Below, piece after piece: positions 23,380 to 34,858 of a stretch of 64,000 nucleotides of DNA. Numbering within the stretch: position 1 is the first letter of the stretch; the number at the start of each line of letters is the position of its first letter. The notes beneath the pieces were generated by a model that did no database searches, was not told where the DNA came from, and saw only the letters and a program-made list of their open reading frames with translations. The translations under genes and the position numbers were made by a program. This DNA comes from Acanthamoeba castellanii str. Neff (Eukaryota > Discosea > Longamoebia > Acanthamoebidae), in assembly GCF_000313135.1 (NCBI RefSeq), contig NW_004457442.1, forward strand, positions 63,945 through 127,944, written 5' to 3'.

Positions 23380-23716
23380 CTTTCTTCTTCGTTGTCCGTT
23401 TTCGTTTTCTTTCGTTTTTTCTTTATTTCCTTTCTGTCCAGCAGAGATTGATCGATGGAGGAGGACCACAGCGAGTGGCCTGCGTGCGCCAACCTGATTT
23501 TGAGGTTGAGGTACCTCTCTGCGTAAACGCCAAACGTTCGCCTAATACTAATCCCCCACTTCGGCAATTCACTGAAGGTTGTGAGGGGGTAGAAACGGAC
23601 CCATAATGGCAGGCGAGCACGGCAAGCCTAAGTAACCTGCAGCTGGTGCGCGCCAGCTCTTCTTTACTGCTGGCCTCGCTCGTCTCCGAGAGAAGAGGCT
23701 GACAAAGAAAGGGAAC
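23380..23716. promoter_or_regulatory. Divergent promoter region
   Basis: 337 bp between the start codons of the unknown 715-aa gene (minus) and the VIT-VWA-U-box gene (plus). It is locally T-rich (CTTTCTTTTTT-like runs at 23405-23430). I see no clear TATA box. Confidence 0.4.
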
Positions 23717-26700
23717 ATGAACGGTGGCGACAGCACGACGGTGACGGTGACGAACTTGGGTGGTGCCCCCAGCCCGCTGCCCGATAGGGATGGTGTGGTG
23801 ACGAGCACGCTCGCCGAGCCGACGTCGTTGTCGTCTTCTGTCCAACCGAGCCCTGATGCCGAGTGCATAGATGACGAGCCCAGGAGCAGCCCCAAGCGCA
23901 GGAGAGGCTGCGATGACGAGGCGCAGCCGACGCGAGAGAGCAACCAGGTGGCCGCCGAAGCCGCCAAGCCCACGGGTCCCGCGGCTGGAGCCAGCACTTC
24001 GGCGGCGCCGGTGGACCCGCCGCAGCCAGCAGGCGGCCCGACAGCCGCACCGGTGAGCACTCCCAGCAGCGGGTCCACGCCCGACTACGGCCTCTTCGTC
24101 GAGGACCACAAGGTGGAGCTGCAGCGCGTCCAAATCGACGTGCTCCTGCTCGACTTGTGCGTGGACGTACGCGTGCGCCAGGTCTTCGCAGTCTCCAAGC
24201 CGGCCAAGCGCAAGCTCGGAGCCAGCGACGACGGCACGACCGACAACGAGGCCGGCCCGCGGCTGGCGTTCGCGTTTCCCATCGACGACGTGAAGGCCGG
24301 CGTCTACCACTTCAGCGCCCGCCTCGGCCCCGACCAGGTCATCACGGTCAAGGTGGTCGAGAAGGACCATGGCGACGATGCCGCAAAGAAGCCCACCGGC
24401 CTCCGCAACAGGGCGCTCGCCCAGCAGCAGGCGTCGCTCATGACGGCCAAGCGCGACCGATTCGAGGTCGACCTCGGGCGGCACCGGCTGCCCTTCGCCG
24501 ACCACGCGACCGAGCCCGAGGGTCGCAGGGAGCTGCAGGTGGTCCAGGTGGAGGTCGAGCTGCGCTACATGATGGAGATCATGCTGGCCCGGTCGTCGCT
24601 GTTCCGCATCGAGACGGCCGAGGACAAGGCTAAGGTCGACGCCCAGCGCGCGGAGCAGGGCAACCGGTTCAAGTTCGTCTTCCCGGCGCTCTTCTCCTCG
24701 CCGCACTTCTGCGCCACCGAGTCGTCGCTCGCGCTGCACGTCGACGTCGAGGCCGCCTCGCCGATCTTGTCGCTCGAGTCCCTCACCCACCCTCAGCTAG
24801 CCATGACCCTCGACGGTACTTTGTTTTTCATCGAACCTTTCCATCGAACCTTTCTGGCCCTTGCAGAGATTTAACTGATTGGTTGGTGCTGGCCAGGTGG
24901 TGACGGAGGCCTCAGCGCGAGCGGCGATCTGCGGTTGGCGCGGGCGTGTCTGGACAAGGACTTCATCCTGCTGGTCGCAGTGGAAGAGCCCCACCAACCT
25001 CGCGGGTGGAAGATGTCCCTGCCGCTCCCGGTCGACACTGACGACCACCAGCAGCCGGCGGAAGACGTCTCCGCAGTGATGCTGGCGCTTTGTCCCGACG
25101 TGAGCTCCACCGCCAGCGAGCCCACGCTGGGTACGAGCGGCGATGCTGAGGTCTCGCCCCAGCAGGAGATCATCTTCATCGTGGACCAATCAGGTATCTT
25201 ACCTCCTGCCACCCCCCCTTAGTCGAGGTTGTGCCTGCGCGGCGGCTCGTACCTAATCCGAAGCCTGCCCTACTACGCGCTCATTGCAGGCAGCATGTCC
25301 GGGTCGCCCATGGAGTCGCTGAAGGAGTGCCTCAACATCGTGATCCGCAGCCTGCCGCCCGCCACCACGCTCTTCAACCTGGTCGGGTTCGGCTCGAGCT
25401 ACAAAATCCTCTTCACCGACGAACGTACGCCTCCAGCTCCCACCTCTTACCTCCCATCACACGGCAAATGCGAACACCGCTCACGCGCGTGTGCGTGTGT
25501 GCGCAGATGGCCGGCCGAAGGGGCAGGCGCTCAACCAGGAGACGTTCGACCAGGTGACCAATTACATCCGGTCGATGGGCGCCGACATGGGCGGGACCAA
25601 CATTCTCTCGGCGCTCGTGGCTGTGCTCGAGGGCCGGCACCAACCGGCGGACAGCAGCAGCTACCTGTACCTGCTGAAGCGAGACAGCGGCGCGCCGCCA
25701 ATGCTCTCCGCTGCCGGCAACTCTTCGACCCTGCCGCCGTTGCCTCCGCCCACGTGTCCGCGTCAGCTGTTCATTCTGAGCGATGGCATGATGGACAACA
25801 AGCGGGAGGACATTCTCGACATACTCCGCAAGCACTCGACCAACACCACCGCCTTCACATTCGGCATCGGCGGTGCGCACCCTTCCCCCCCTCTTCAAAA
25901 GGGCGCCTAACTCACTGCCCGCATCACATCAAAGGGACGGCTGATGTGGAGTGCATCAAGGCAATGGCGCGAGCCATGCGCGGCTCGGCCGAGTTCATTT
26001 CCCACAAGTGCGTAATCACCATCTGCTCTGCCGTACGCGCGGTTGTGCTCACTCTTAGTACACACGGGTTTAACCAGACACGACATGGAGGCCGCCACTG
26101 CGCGTCAGCTTGCTCGTGCGCTGCGGCCAGGCTGGAACGACCTTGCCGTGTCTTGGCTCGGAGATAACAGGCAAGGCCCCGACGAAGCCCAGCACGACGT
26201 CGACCAGGGCACCAACGACATGGAGCAGGAGGCGGAGGAGGAGGAGGAGCTGCCCAAGGAGTGGCTGTGTCCCATCACCGGCCAGCTGATGCAGGATCCG
26301 GCCGTCACCTCGTGCGGCCACCTCTTTGACCGAACGGCCATCCACCAGTGGCTCACCAAGGTATGCATCATGATACATTCCTTGCACCACCGCTGTACAG
26401 CTAACAGCTTGAATGTATGTCACTCTTCCTGCAGGAGTCGCTGACCACGGGCCGTTTCTGTCCCATGTGTCACAACCCGCTCTCGCTGCGCGAGGTGTTC
26501 CCGTGCTACCCCATCAAGTCGGCCATCGAGGAGCACCTCTCGAAGCGCAAAAAGTCGTCGGCGGCGGCGGGCAGCTCGACGAAGAACGGCGACAGAATCG
26601 CCGCCGCTGCAGCGCTTGGCCAGCCCTACCAGGCGCCCTTCCAGCCGCCGCCGCTCTTCGAGGGCGACACGCTGGTGGTCTACGCCTTGATGCCCTCCAC

Positions 26701-27338
26701 AACCGCATGCGACTCTGCGCAAGTCACGGCTCGCGGTCCTCGCGGAGGTGCTCCTTCCGCCTCCGCTCTCCCACCATCATCGCGCATTGCATGTGTGACT
26801 TACAGAGACCACACGCGCCAATCTATGCAGAGTCCATTAAGGAGCGGGTGGTCCTGCGCACGCCCACTTCACAGGTGTCAACGCTGTTGCATAGGCTGGC
26901 CGTGCGCGCGCTCATCAAGGACTACCAGCAGGACAACAGTACGGCGCTTGTCCCCCCCCCCACTTTATCTGGCTGTGTGCGTGTGCGAGCGTGCCTCACG
27001 GCTTTCGATACACGTAGGCGTGTGGCACTACCGCTTCGCGCGCGTCAAGGACGAGCTGAAGCGCCCGGGCGCCGCGATGTCTGTGCAGCACTACGCCCGA
27101 GCCGAGATGACCAAGCTGGCGCTTCTCTACTCTGTGGTGTCTCCGTTCACTTGCCTTTCAGCGGGTGGTATCTCGACAACGACGATTCAGCGCGCCACCA
27201 ACACTGTGCTCGCGCCAAGCTCTGGGCCGACTTACTCTCCAACCGGAGCTCCGGCAGCAGCGGCACCCGCGCAGGTGGCATACAGGTACTACTCCAACAC
27301 AAGCTGCCGCTTTCAATCTTTGATTGCACCTTACCTCA

Positions 27339-27377
<39 letters not shown>

Positions 27378-28626
27378 GCACACGCAGTCCTTCGTATGCG
27401 CCCACGTCCCCGTCGTATTCGCCGACGTCGCCCAGCTGGGAGCCGCGTGCCGATCCGCAGGGCACCGCCGATTGGATGGACGGCGTGAGCGGCCTGCCCT
27501 TCCCCATCACCACCAGCGGATCCTTCCTGTCGCCGCCCCACAAACCCAGCTCGCCCGTCTACCGCCCCACCTCTCCCAGCTATTCGCCCACGTCGCCAAG
27601 CTACAGCCCTGCGTCGCCGGCCTACTCACCCACCTCACCCAGCTACAGCCCAACATCGCCAGCCTACTCACCCACCTCACCAGCCTACTCGCCCACATCA
27701 CCTTCCTATTCGCCCACCTCGCCCAGCTACAGTCCAACATCGCCGTCGTACTCGCCCACGTCGCCGTCTTACTCGCCCACATCGCCGGCCTATACGCCGA
27801 CGGCGCCCACGAGCCACAGCCCGACAGCGAACGCCTTCGGCGCGGTTCCGGCCAGCGCGCACCCGAGCGCGATCCCAACCTACGTGCCTTCCGCTCCGGT
27901 CTACTGCCCCACCTCGCCCAACTACTCGCAAGGTTGGGTGAGCGTCCCCCTCTCCGGCCCGGCCCCAGCCGTGTCTGTCGTCGACTCCGCACTCGGTGAG
28001 CTGACCCTGTACGCCGCCAACCCTCTTCTTTGGGCATTGTGTGGGGCGGGCGCGCTAGGGGCTCATCGCTTGGCGCACACAACATCGCAGATCTACCGCG
28101 GCCCTGTTCAATCGCATCGTGAGCACGCAACAGTTCCAGGGCTGGTGGTCCGTGCGCGACCTGGTGCCCTCCTGCTTCTCCGAGTACGCACTTCGACCAC
28201 CACCACGACGATACCAACTTTGTTTTTTTAACAATTCACACTCTCACGATATCAACGATTTCTTGTGTTGTGCTGTGGTCGTCCTCCAGGCAAGACGTGA
28301 GCCTACTGGTCGCGGTGCTGCACGAGGCGTGGCGCAGCTTGCTGTCTGAGCGGACGATGTGGGCGAGCGAACAAGGAAAGGAAAAGCTGGAGGACGAGGA
28401 AGACAAGGCCCTGCCGGCCAGCAGGGACAAGACGAAGGACTGGCCCAGGATCGCTGTGACGGTGTTGGTGCTGCTGGAGCTGGAGTCGCCGGCGTTCGAG
28501 GCCAGGTTCGTGGTGTGGGAGCCGCTGGCCATCCGAGCCCGCGCCTGGCTCCGGGCGGCGTTGGGGCTGCCCTCCTCGGCCGACCTCCTGCGCCTCATCG
28601 CTTCCGTTCGGTCAACCGCACCCTAA
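23717..28626 (+). CDS. VIT-VWA-U-box protein with a Pol II CTD-like heptad array
   Basis: Thirteen exons (23717-24815, 24897-25193, 25290-25424, 25507-25872, 25935-26007, 26078-26360, 26435-26747, 26831-26938, 27018-27285, 27388-28008, 28091-28183, 28290-28626; one small intron choice inside exon 9 is open) give 1,330 aa with phases that agree throughout. Residues ~120-360 form a VIT domain. The VWA domain (~458-650) has the metal-site motif DQSGS at 463-467. A U-box (~715-788) has [15 protein letters not shown] and [16 protein letters not shown]-terminal elements follow ([18 protein letters not shown]). The next exon encodes 14 YSPTSPS-type heptads (984-997 and 1039-1122). The protein ends with the PARP4/VWA5-like tail ([14 protein letters not shown] ... 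[12 protein letters not shown]). It is probably an E3 ubiquitin ligase; a link to the Pol II CTD machinery is inferred from the heptads only. Confidence 0.88.
27340..27376. repeat. CA dinucleotide repeat in an intron
   Basis: About eighteen CA units at the 3' end of the intron before the heptad exon, close to the CACGCAG acceptor at 27387. Confidence 0.9.
27395..27811 (+). repeat. YSPTSPS heptad repeats, RNA polymerase II CTD-like
   Basis: Two heptads at 27395-27436 ([14 protein letters not shown]), then twelve uninterrupted 21-nt units at 27560-27811. Most read YSPTSPS or YSPTSPA; variants are [14 protein letters not shown] and YTPTAPT. A stray YCPTSPN follows at about 27900. The codons differ between units while the residues stay the same. 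This suggests selection on the peptide and not recent DNA slippage. The frame is fixed by the splice from 27285 to 27388, which itself yields [12 protein letters not shown]. Confidence 0.93.
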
Positions 28627-28814
28627 ATCCCCTTCTTCCATCGAAAGCCCAGACACAGCCAAACGAAACAAAAAACGAAACGAAACCAACAAACGAAGCG
28701 AAGCTAATAATTAATTGGTTAAAAAAACAGCTTCATCGCGCAACCCGGGTCGCAGAGAGAGCAGACATTGGTGGTTGGGTTGTGGTGCATGGTCGAGGTG
28801 TCTCGATTGTCCGT

Positions 28815-28946
28815 CTGGAGGGCGCGTCTAACATCACCAATCGCGGGTTCTAATCCCGCCGCCTCCATCATCAGGGGGCGTGGCCGAGTGGTTAAGGCGT
28901 TGAACTGCTAACTCAATTTACTTCGAAACCTGGCGTCGTCTTCCAG
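28815..28946 (+). tRNA. Candidate circularly permuted tRNA-Ser (anticodon GCU)
   Basis: The 3' part comes first: T-arm GCGGG-TTCTAAT-CCCGC (28843-28859), acceptor strand CGCCTCC (28860-28866) and A at 28867. After only six bases (TCATCA) the 5' part follows: acceptor GGGGGCG (28874-28880), A-box/D-arm GGCCGAGTGGTTAAGGC (28882-28898), and anticodon arm with loop CTGCTAA, anticodon GCU at 28907-28909. The two acceptor strands pair in 7 of 7 positions with one G-U. The flanks CTGGAGGGCG (28815-28824) and CGTCTTCCAG (28937-28946) can form a 10-bp helix, as expected for the joining helix of a permuted precursor. Weak points: one mismatch in the anticodon stem, T instead of a purine in the T-loop, and an undefined variable arm and join. 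Confidence 0.6.
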
Positions 28947-28958
28947 TGTAAGCGGCAG

Positions 28959-28980
28959 ACCCAAGCAAGCTTGCTTGGGT
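28959..28980. repeat. 22-bp perfect palindrome
   Basis: The sequence from ACCCAAGCAAG to its exact reverse complement CTTGCTTGGGT, with no spacer, centred on an AAGCTT site. It lies 13 bp after the tRNA-Ser flank helix. It could fold as a stable hairpin in RNA or be a protein binding site. Confidence 0.85.
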
Positions 28981-29175
28981 TGAGGCACCTGACGCGATCA
29001 CCACCCCCTTCTCTTTTGTGCGCCGTGTGATTCAACTCCTCAGTTTTTAGCTCCGATGAGAGGAGTGACCACAAATCTTGGTTGGTTGTTGTTCACCAAG
29101 ATCAAGGGCTCGATGACGGTGTAGATCAGACAAGCTGGCGGTTTTCTTTGCCTAGTGTTGGGCCAACGGGGCAAG

Positions 29176-32100
29176 TTACAAGGGAGTTTGTGCGTGCTTG
29201 TGATCCTCCGTGCGGTGGTCCACTTCCTCGATGGTGACGAGTGGTGTGTACGGCTGTCGCCCCTCCAGCAACAGCTGTTGGCCTCCTGGTTGAATATGAA
29301 AAGAAAATAGAAATGGCGCGTATGCGCAAGACACGGATTAGAAAAACAAACAAGACTATAAGTCCGGGTGATGAATGGAGGTAAGCTTACCCGGCGACGG
29401 CGATGGAGACGAAGCTTCCTCGGGCATGGGGAACTCGATGGTGGGCACGGGCCTCTGCTTCACGTCTTCGATGGCCAGCGGCTTGCCCGATTCGTCGGTT
29501 TTGATAGTGACCACCGTTCGCGCTGTAACAAAAAAAGAGGCGTGCGTGCGTGCGTGCGTGCGTGCGGATGAGAATCACGTGACCAAGTGCAGATCACTGG
29601 ACTGGGGCAAACGAAGAGCGTACCAGCGCTGATGGTGCTCTTCTTGGCGGCCCTCTTGGCGAGCTTCTTCACACCGAGCGATCGGACGTTGCTGACGGTC
29701 TGGAAGACGTCAGCGCCGACCGCGAAGCTCTGGCCCACAACCTCGGCGGCTTCCGAGCCGTACTTGTGCTGGACCACAGTCACCGTGGCTCCGCTCGATG
29801 CCGTCAGCACCGTTTTGCCGGCGTTCTCCAGCGCCTCCCAGACCGTAACTGGTGTGGTCGCCACGCGAGAAGTTAATGAAACATGAAAAACAACCGTGTC
29901 GCTATAGTGCAAACGCACGGCGCCACACCACACACACACAACACACACACAAACAAACACACACACGTACCCACGCCTCGCACGGTCGAACCGCCAACAC
30001 CCATCGCTGACTTGACGGGCGCATAGCCACCACCGTCTCCGCCCTACGGACGAGTCAGTGAGCTGGTAATACAATAGCAAGCCTGAACAATGCGCACCGA
30101 CGGGACTGCCTTGGCCACGCCCTTGCCCACGAGCTTGCCCAAGCCCTCGGCGGCGTAGACGAGCCCGTTCACCACCGCTCCGGAGGCTGATGTCACCCAT
30201 TTGTATACATTTAACATTTAATTGTTAGTCGGCGCGATCCAATCGATCGAGACCAAAAACAAGAACAGCAACGAGCGTGCGTGTCACGAGACGAACCTGT
30301 GACGGCGATGGGAGACACGCGGCTGCCGTAGTAGATGGTGCCCTTGACGAGCGGGTTGACCTTCATTTCCTCCTCGTTGGGGGTCAGCCAGCCGGACTCC
30401 TTGGCCTGCTGCACCGTCTCGGCCAGCCGATGCGCAAAGACCTCGCTGCCCTTCTCTATATAGAAACACGACAGCGCACGCGAGCGAAGGGTTGGACGGG
30501 CTGGCTGCATAGCGACCATCATTCCTTTTCAAGAAAGTGGACATCGGTACCGAGTCGCTCACTGAGGTAGGCACTGCCCGTGTCGATGGCGGACGCGACA
30601 TAATCCAAATAGCTCGCCGTTCGCTGAGAAAAATTGGTCGTCTGCGCGCCGAGAGGTCATCAGTGTCAGCTTAGCGCGCAGGTGCTTAGGAGTTCACTGA
30701 ATCTTAGCGTACCGCGTCGAACGGCTTGTAGGGAACGATGGCGCCCTCGGCGTTGGAGCTGAAGGTGACGACCTCGTTGGTGACCTGCCACGACTCGCCA
30801 TCGTCGCTGGTGATCTTCACGTCGGTCCTGTCCACCACCACCACCTTCTTGTCCTGCGCGCTCGTCTTTTCCTTCGCCCCTTCCTCCACACTCCCCTCAC
30901 CTTCGCTGCCGTCCTCCTCCTCCTCCTCTTCCACCTCCTCCACCGAATAGGGCTGCTGCGCTGCCGAATCCTGGCGGTGGAGGTCGTCGGCGTGGGTCGC
31001 GTCGCCGTACGAGTGCTTCACCTCGCACACCTCGCGCATCTTTCGCTCGAACACGTCGATGTAGATCGGAGGAATATTGCTGCACACACGCAAGACAGTT
31101 TAGAGCCAGCGAGCGAGCGAGCGAGCGAGCGAGGCGGTGGTGGTGCCGGTTGCCGAGAGAGAAGCTACGCACTTGGGAAAAATATAGGCGACGTAGTGAC
31201 CCTCCTGCTGCATGGGCAGAAGGAAGGAGAGCGGCGTGGTGCGGAGGCAGGGCAGGCCCGGGATGAGCGGAAGCTGGCACTCACCCAGGGCGAGGAACGT
31301 GAGCCGCACCACCTCCTCCCCGTTCACCTGCTCCGCTTCAAACGAGCGGAACCTGGTGGGACACGGCACACGGCACACGGGTGAAGGTGAACACCTGGGA
31401 AAGCTGCGAGAGACGCTCGTCACTGGGCCAACGTGCAACGTACAAATGCTTGTGTGAGCGCATCTCGCTGTCGGCTATGGGGACCTTGAGTATGCGTAGC
31501 GTTCCCCTCCCAACTTCCTCCTGTTCCCTGTGTGTGTGTGTGTGTCGCGTGTGTGTGTGTGTGTGTGTCAGTTACACATGTGGGGCAGTTGGTAGAGTGC
31601 TGATGTGGTGGAGAACCACGTACCCCGCATGAATATGAAGACACTGTACACCTTCGATCTGCAACACCTCCTCACACTCCCGCAGATCCTCTGTGAGCCC
31701 GAGCATGCGCAGAAAGGGGGAAAGGTTAGTAGTCAGGCGAGGCCAGTACTGGACTCGTGCAAGCACGGTACACGTGGCGTGTGGCGGCCATGCAAACGGA
31801 GGAGGGCGTACTTGCTTCCTTCTTCTCGGCCTCCTTCTCCCGGGCTTCTTGCTCCCGGAGGAACGTTCGCAGCGTCTCCGCACGGTCGGCCACCTCTGTC
31901 ATCTTCGTGCGCAGCCCCTGCTTCAGCGCTTTCTCCGATTCTGCACTCGGGATGGTCAGACACACCCGGGATGGTCAGCCAAGTCAATGCCAAATAAAAC
32001 AAAAGATATTAAAATGTCCAAATAAAGGCTTGACCATCAAATAAACGAGAATGAATGAAAAAATAAAAATGTCAAATAAAAAAGGTACCTGAAGAATAGA

Positions 32101-32281
32101 GGAGGGTGAGCTCGACGAGGCACTGGAGGGCGGCTTCGTACTGCTCCACGGCCTTGGCATAGTCGCCCCTAGTGTCGCTTTGTATGGCAGCTTGCAGCAG
32201 CAACACGCCTCGCCCCTCCAGCTCGAGCCTACTTTGCATCTTTTCTTTATCTTCCGTTTCTTCTACTACCGGGCTTTCCAT
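29176..32281 (-). CDS. Spartin-like protein: MIT and senescence domains
   Basis: Thirteen exons (32281-32089, 31940-31812, 31690-31624, 31527-31444, 31352-31173, 31079-30713, 30641-30551, 30455-30297, 30186-30098, 30043-29971, 29848-29624, 29522-29391, 29285-29176) join with consistent phases into 632 aa. Residues ~5-105 are a three-helix MIT domain (AAIQSDTRGDYAKAVEQYEA ... REQEAREKEAEKKEA). The middle has beta-rich parts (GTLRILKVPIADSE, VVRLTFLALGECQLPL) and an acidic linker. The C-terminal half is a senescence/spartin-type domain with repeated Gly/Ala helices (GLVYAAEGLGKLVGKGVAK; VQHKYGSEAAEVVGQSF ... NVRSLGVKKLAKRAAKK). By family knowledge it links ESCRT-III or lipid droplets to membrane turnover. 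The start was taken at the first ATG. Confidence 0.88.
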
Positions 32282-32593
32282 CTGTGCCTTTAAAGTTTCG
32301 CTTGCGATATATGGTTCTTGTATGTCTCGAGAGATCAATCAATCCAAATGTGCTTCGTGTCAGTCTTTGCCGTTACTTCGCCACGCGTTCGATTTGTTGT
32401 GGCTGCCGTTCGTTCTTCTCGCACGAATTTTCAACTTTAGCTCCGCCGCTTCTGTTGCCTGGCACAAATCTCAATCGGGGTTTCGAAACAGTTCTGGAGA
32501 ATTGAAACGTCTTTGACCTTCTTCGCTCTTCTCTTCCACGCGAAACTGAAAGAACGAAGACGGAGAGGGGCACCCTGGAGCGCGTCTCCTTGT
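32282..32593. other. Intergenic region upstream of the spartin-like gene
   Basis: 312 bp between the desaturase stop and the start of the spartin-like gene (both minus strand). I see no coding exon and no clear motif in it. Confidence 0.4.
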
Positions 32594-34858
32594 TCAGTGG
32601 AGGTCGGGAGCGCCACCCATAACCATGAGGTAGTGGAGGTGGGCCTTGAGGGCCACCCAGAACGAGGGCAGGACCACGTAGGGCACCTCGTACTCCTCGC
32701 ACGTCTTCCGCACGATCGGCGCGATCTCGGGATAGTGCGTCTGTGATCCTCTTGGTAAGCGCTGGAGAGGGCCGAGAAGAAGAAAGAGAAGAGAAGAGTG
32801 ACTGTACCTGCGAAATGTTGGGGAAGAGGTGGTGCACGACCTGGTGGTTGAGCGCGCCGCTGAGGAAAGTGGTGAGCCACGAGCCGTGGGCGTAATCGAT
32901 CGTGGTCATCACCTGCAGCTTCGCCCAATCCATGTCGATCATGCCTTTTCGATTCCAAACCACGAGACAGCAATTTAGCGACTGCAGTGGCGCTTAGCGA
33001 AAGTCATTGGGAGGAGTATTGTAAACGGAACCACGTACCGGTCTTCTTGTTGACCTTGGGCCAGATGGCGGGGGCGACGACGTGGTTGACTTGGAACATG
33101 AGAGCCAGGTAGTAGCTCGCCACCAAATCCGATGCCATCACGAGGGCGAAGACGTGGCCCAGGGGCAGGTAGAAGGACGGGATGACAATGCGATAGGTCA
33201 CCCAGAACAGCTTGCCCAGGATAAACATAGACCAATGCCAGGGACCGGTAGGGTTCACCCTGATATGGCGCGCGCGAGAGACGTTAGAATGAGCGCCACC
33301 CAAAACCGCTGCCCGGTAGGGGAGGGAGTGTACTAAGCATGCGTTCAATAGCGCAACAACGTATAGTCGAAGTATAGTGTCCATCATCAAGTCCATAAGT
33401 GTAACCGTTGTTCGTGAATGTACCTGATCTTGCCATTCTCACCGAGGAAGAACATGATCTGAATGTCGTTGATGCGGAACTTGGTAGCGAGCAGACCTTG
33501 AAGGCACAGCGTGAGTCCAACGCCACGCGACTACTTTGTATAGAGACGAGGAGGTGCTGCGTACCATAGAGAACGGGCGCATAGAGGTGTTGGAGCCGGT
33601 AGTGGCTGTACCACGGCTGCTCGGCCTTGATACGCCGGAAGTCCACAGGGTCATTGGTGTGCACGTCGGGATCGGCTTCGGCCACGTTGGTGAACGGGTG
33701 GTGGCCCAGAAAATGCTGGTGGCACCTGTAGTAGCGAGCTTGCTGTTGAGCAGCGGAGACTTCTAGGTAGGAGCATCGGTGGCGGAGATCGAGACGCACC
33801 ACATGTAGAACGAGCAGCCGTTGATGAAGTCGTGGATGGCGCCCATAAACCGCCAGGTCCATGGGCTCGAGGTCAGAGCAGCGTGCGATCCCTCGTGGAC
33901 CGGGATGAGCGACAAGAGCGCCATGCCCACACCAGAACCCACAGCGAAAGCGACGCCCAGAAGCAGCGAGGCCTATAGCGAGGGAGCCAAGTTGAGTTTG
34001 AGGCTCAGCCAGAGGGTTTGCAAGTGTAGGGTACGCACCTGGGCAGCGTAGACAGCACCGAGCCAAGAGGCGAGACAAACGAAAATGAGCACGACCGAGG
34101 TGAGAAGCAATCTGGTTCCCTGGGTGTGCTTAACGCCGGCGTCCTTGAAGTAGCGCTCGACGCGCTGCTTGAGCGTGAGGTAGAACTCGGACATGGGCGG
34201 GAAGGTGGGGTGCTCGGAGTCGATCAGGCTGCCCACCCGGTAGCGCTCCAGCGTCTTCGACACCCACACGGGGTGGTACGCCTCGAACAGCTGCGTCGCA
34301 TCGCGCCCCTGCGAGTTGCCAGCGCAAGAAGTGTGAACAAGAAGATCAGCCTCGAGGCTCAAGCAAGAACTATTGGTAAGGAACGTAGTGTAGACGGACT
34401 CGCACTGTACGTGTCAACGAAACGTAACGTGTTGTTTGCGTTTACTACGGTGTAGTTGGTGCGGCGTATTACTGGTGCTGCGCCAGTGGTTGAAAATAAC
34501 CCCGGCCCAACGTCCGGCAGGAAGATCGATGTGGCCACCGCACGGTAGGTATGATATGATCGATCGATGAGCTCGTATAGGAGTGTAAATTGGTTGGCAA
34601 TTGGAGCTGTTACGCGATCGCGTAGCCGAAATTTGATTTGAGATTTTGTGCGATTGTGATATGAACGAATGAACGTATACTGTGTGAGAGAGGGGCACGT
34701 ACGGCATTGAGGAGGATGGTGTCCTTGCCACCCGGATGAGCGTTCACCCACGACGTGACGTCGTACACCTGGCCGCGGATGGCCAACCAGGCGTCGCCCT
34801 CCTTGTTGTGCTCCGCCAGCTGCCTCCAGGACAGCTCCACCGACTTCATGTTCTCCAT
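32594..34858 (-). CDS. Cytochrome b5-fused front-end fatty acid desaturase
   Basis: Eight exons (34858-34703, 34308-34039, 33972-33800, 33725-33565, 33496-33424, 33259-33039, 32944-32808, 32740-32594) join in phase into 445 aa. The N-terminal cytochrome b5 domain has the haem motif HPGG at 41-44 and the second haem His in the AYHP motif at 64. Membrane segments alternate with the three histidine boxes of front-end desaturases: HEGSH (168-172), HFLGHH (204-209) and QVVHH (386-390), where Gln replaces the first His as is typical of delta-5/delta-6 enzymes. It should insert a double bond between an existing one and the carboxyl end of a fatty acid in the ER, drawing electrons through its own b5 domain. 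The exact position of desaturation cannot be told from sequence alone. It is divergent from the USP gene. Confidence 0.92.

Larger units (their letters stand above)
28627..29175. other. Convergent 3' region carrying a permuted tRNA candidate
   Basis: About 550 bp between the stop codons of the U-box gene and the spartin-like gene. It contains the tRNA-Ser parts in permuted order (28815-28946), a 22-bp perfect palindrome (28959-28980) and T-runs at 29014-29017 and 29044-29048 that could end a Pol III transcript. No protein exon is evident. Confidence 0.6.

Noticed and set aside
27388..28008. The largest subunit of RNA polymerase II, because of the YSPTSPS repeats
   Set aside because: The repeats are in frame with VIT, VWA and U-box domains, and no polymerase core sequence is present on either side.
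28874..29060. Ordinary intron-containing tRNA-Ser(GCU) starting at 28874
   Set aside because: No T-arm or acceptor 3' strand able to pair with GGGGGCG is found downstream. The only matching 3' part lies upstream.
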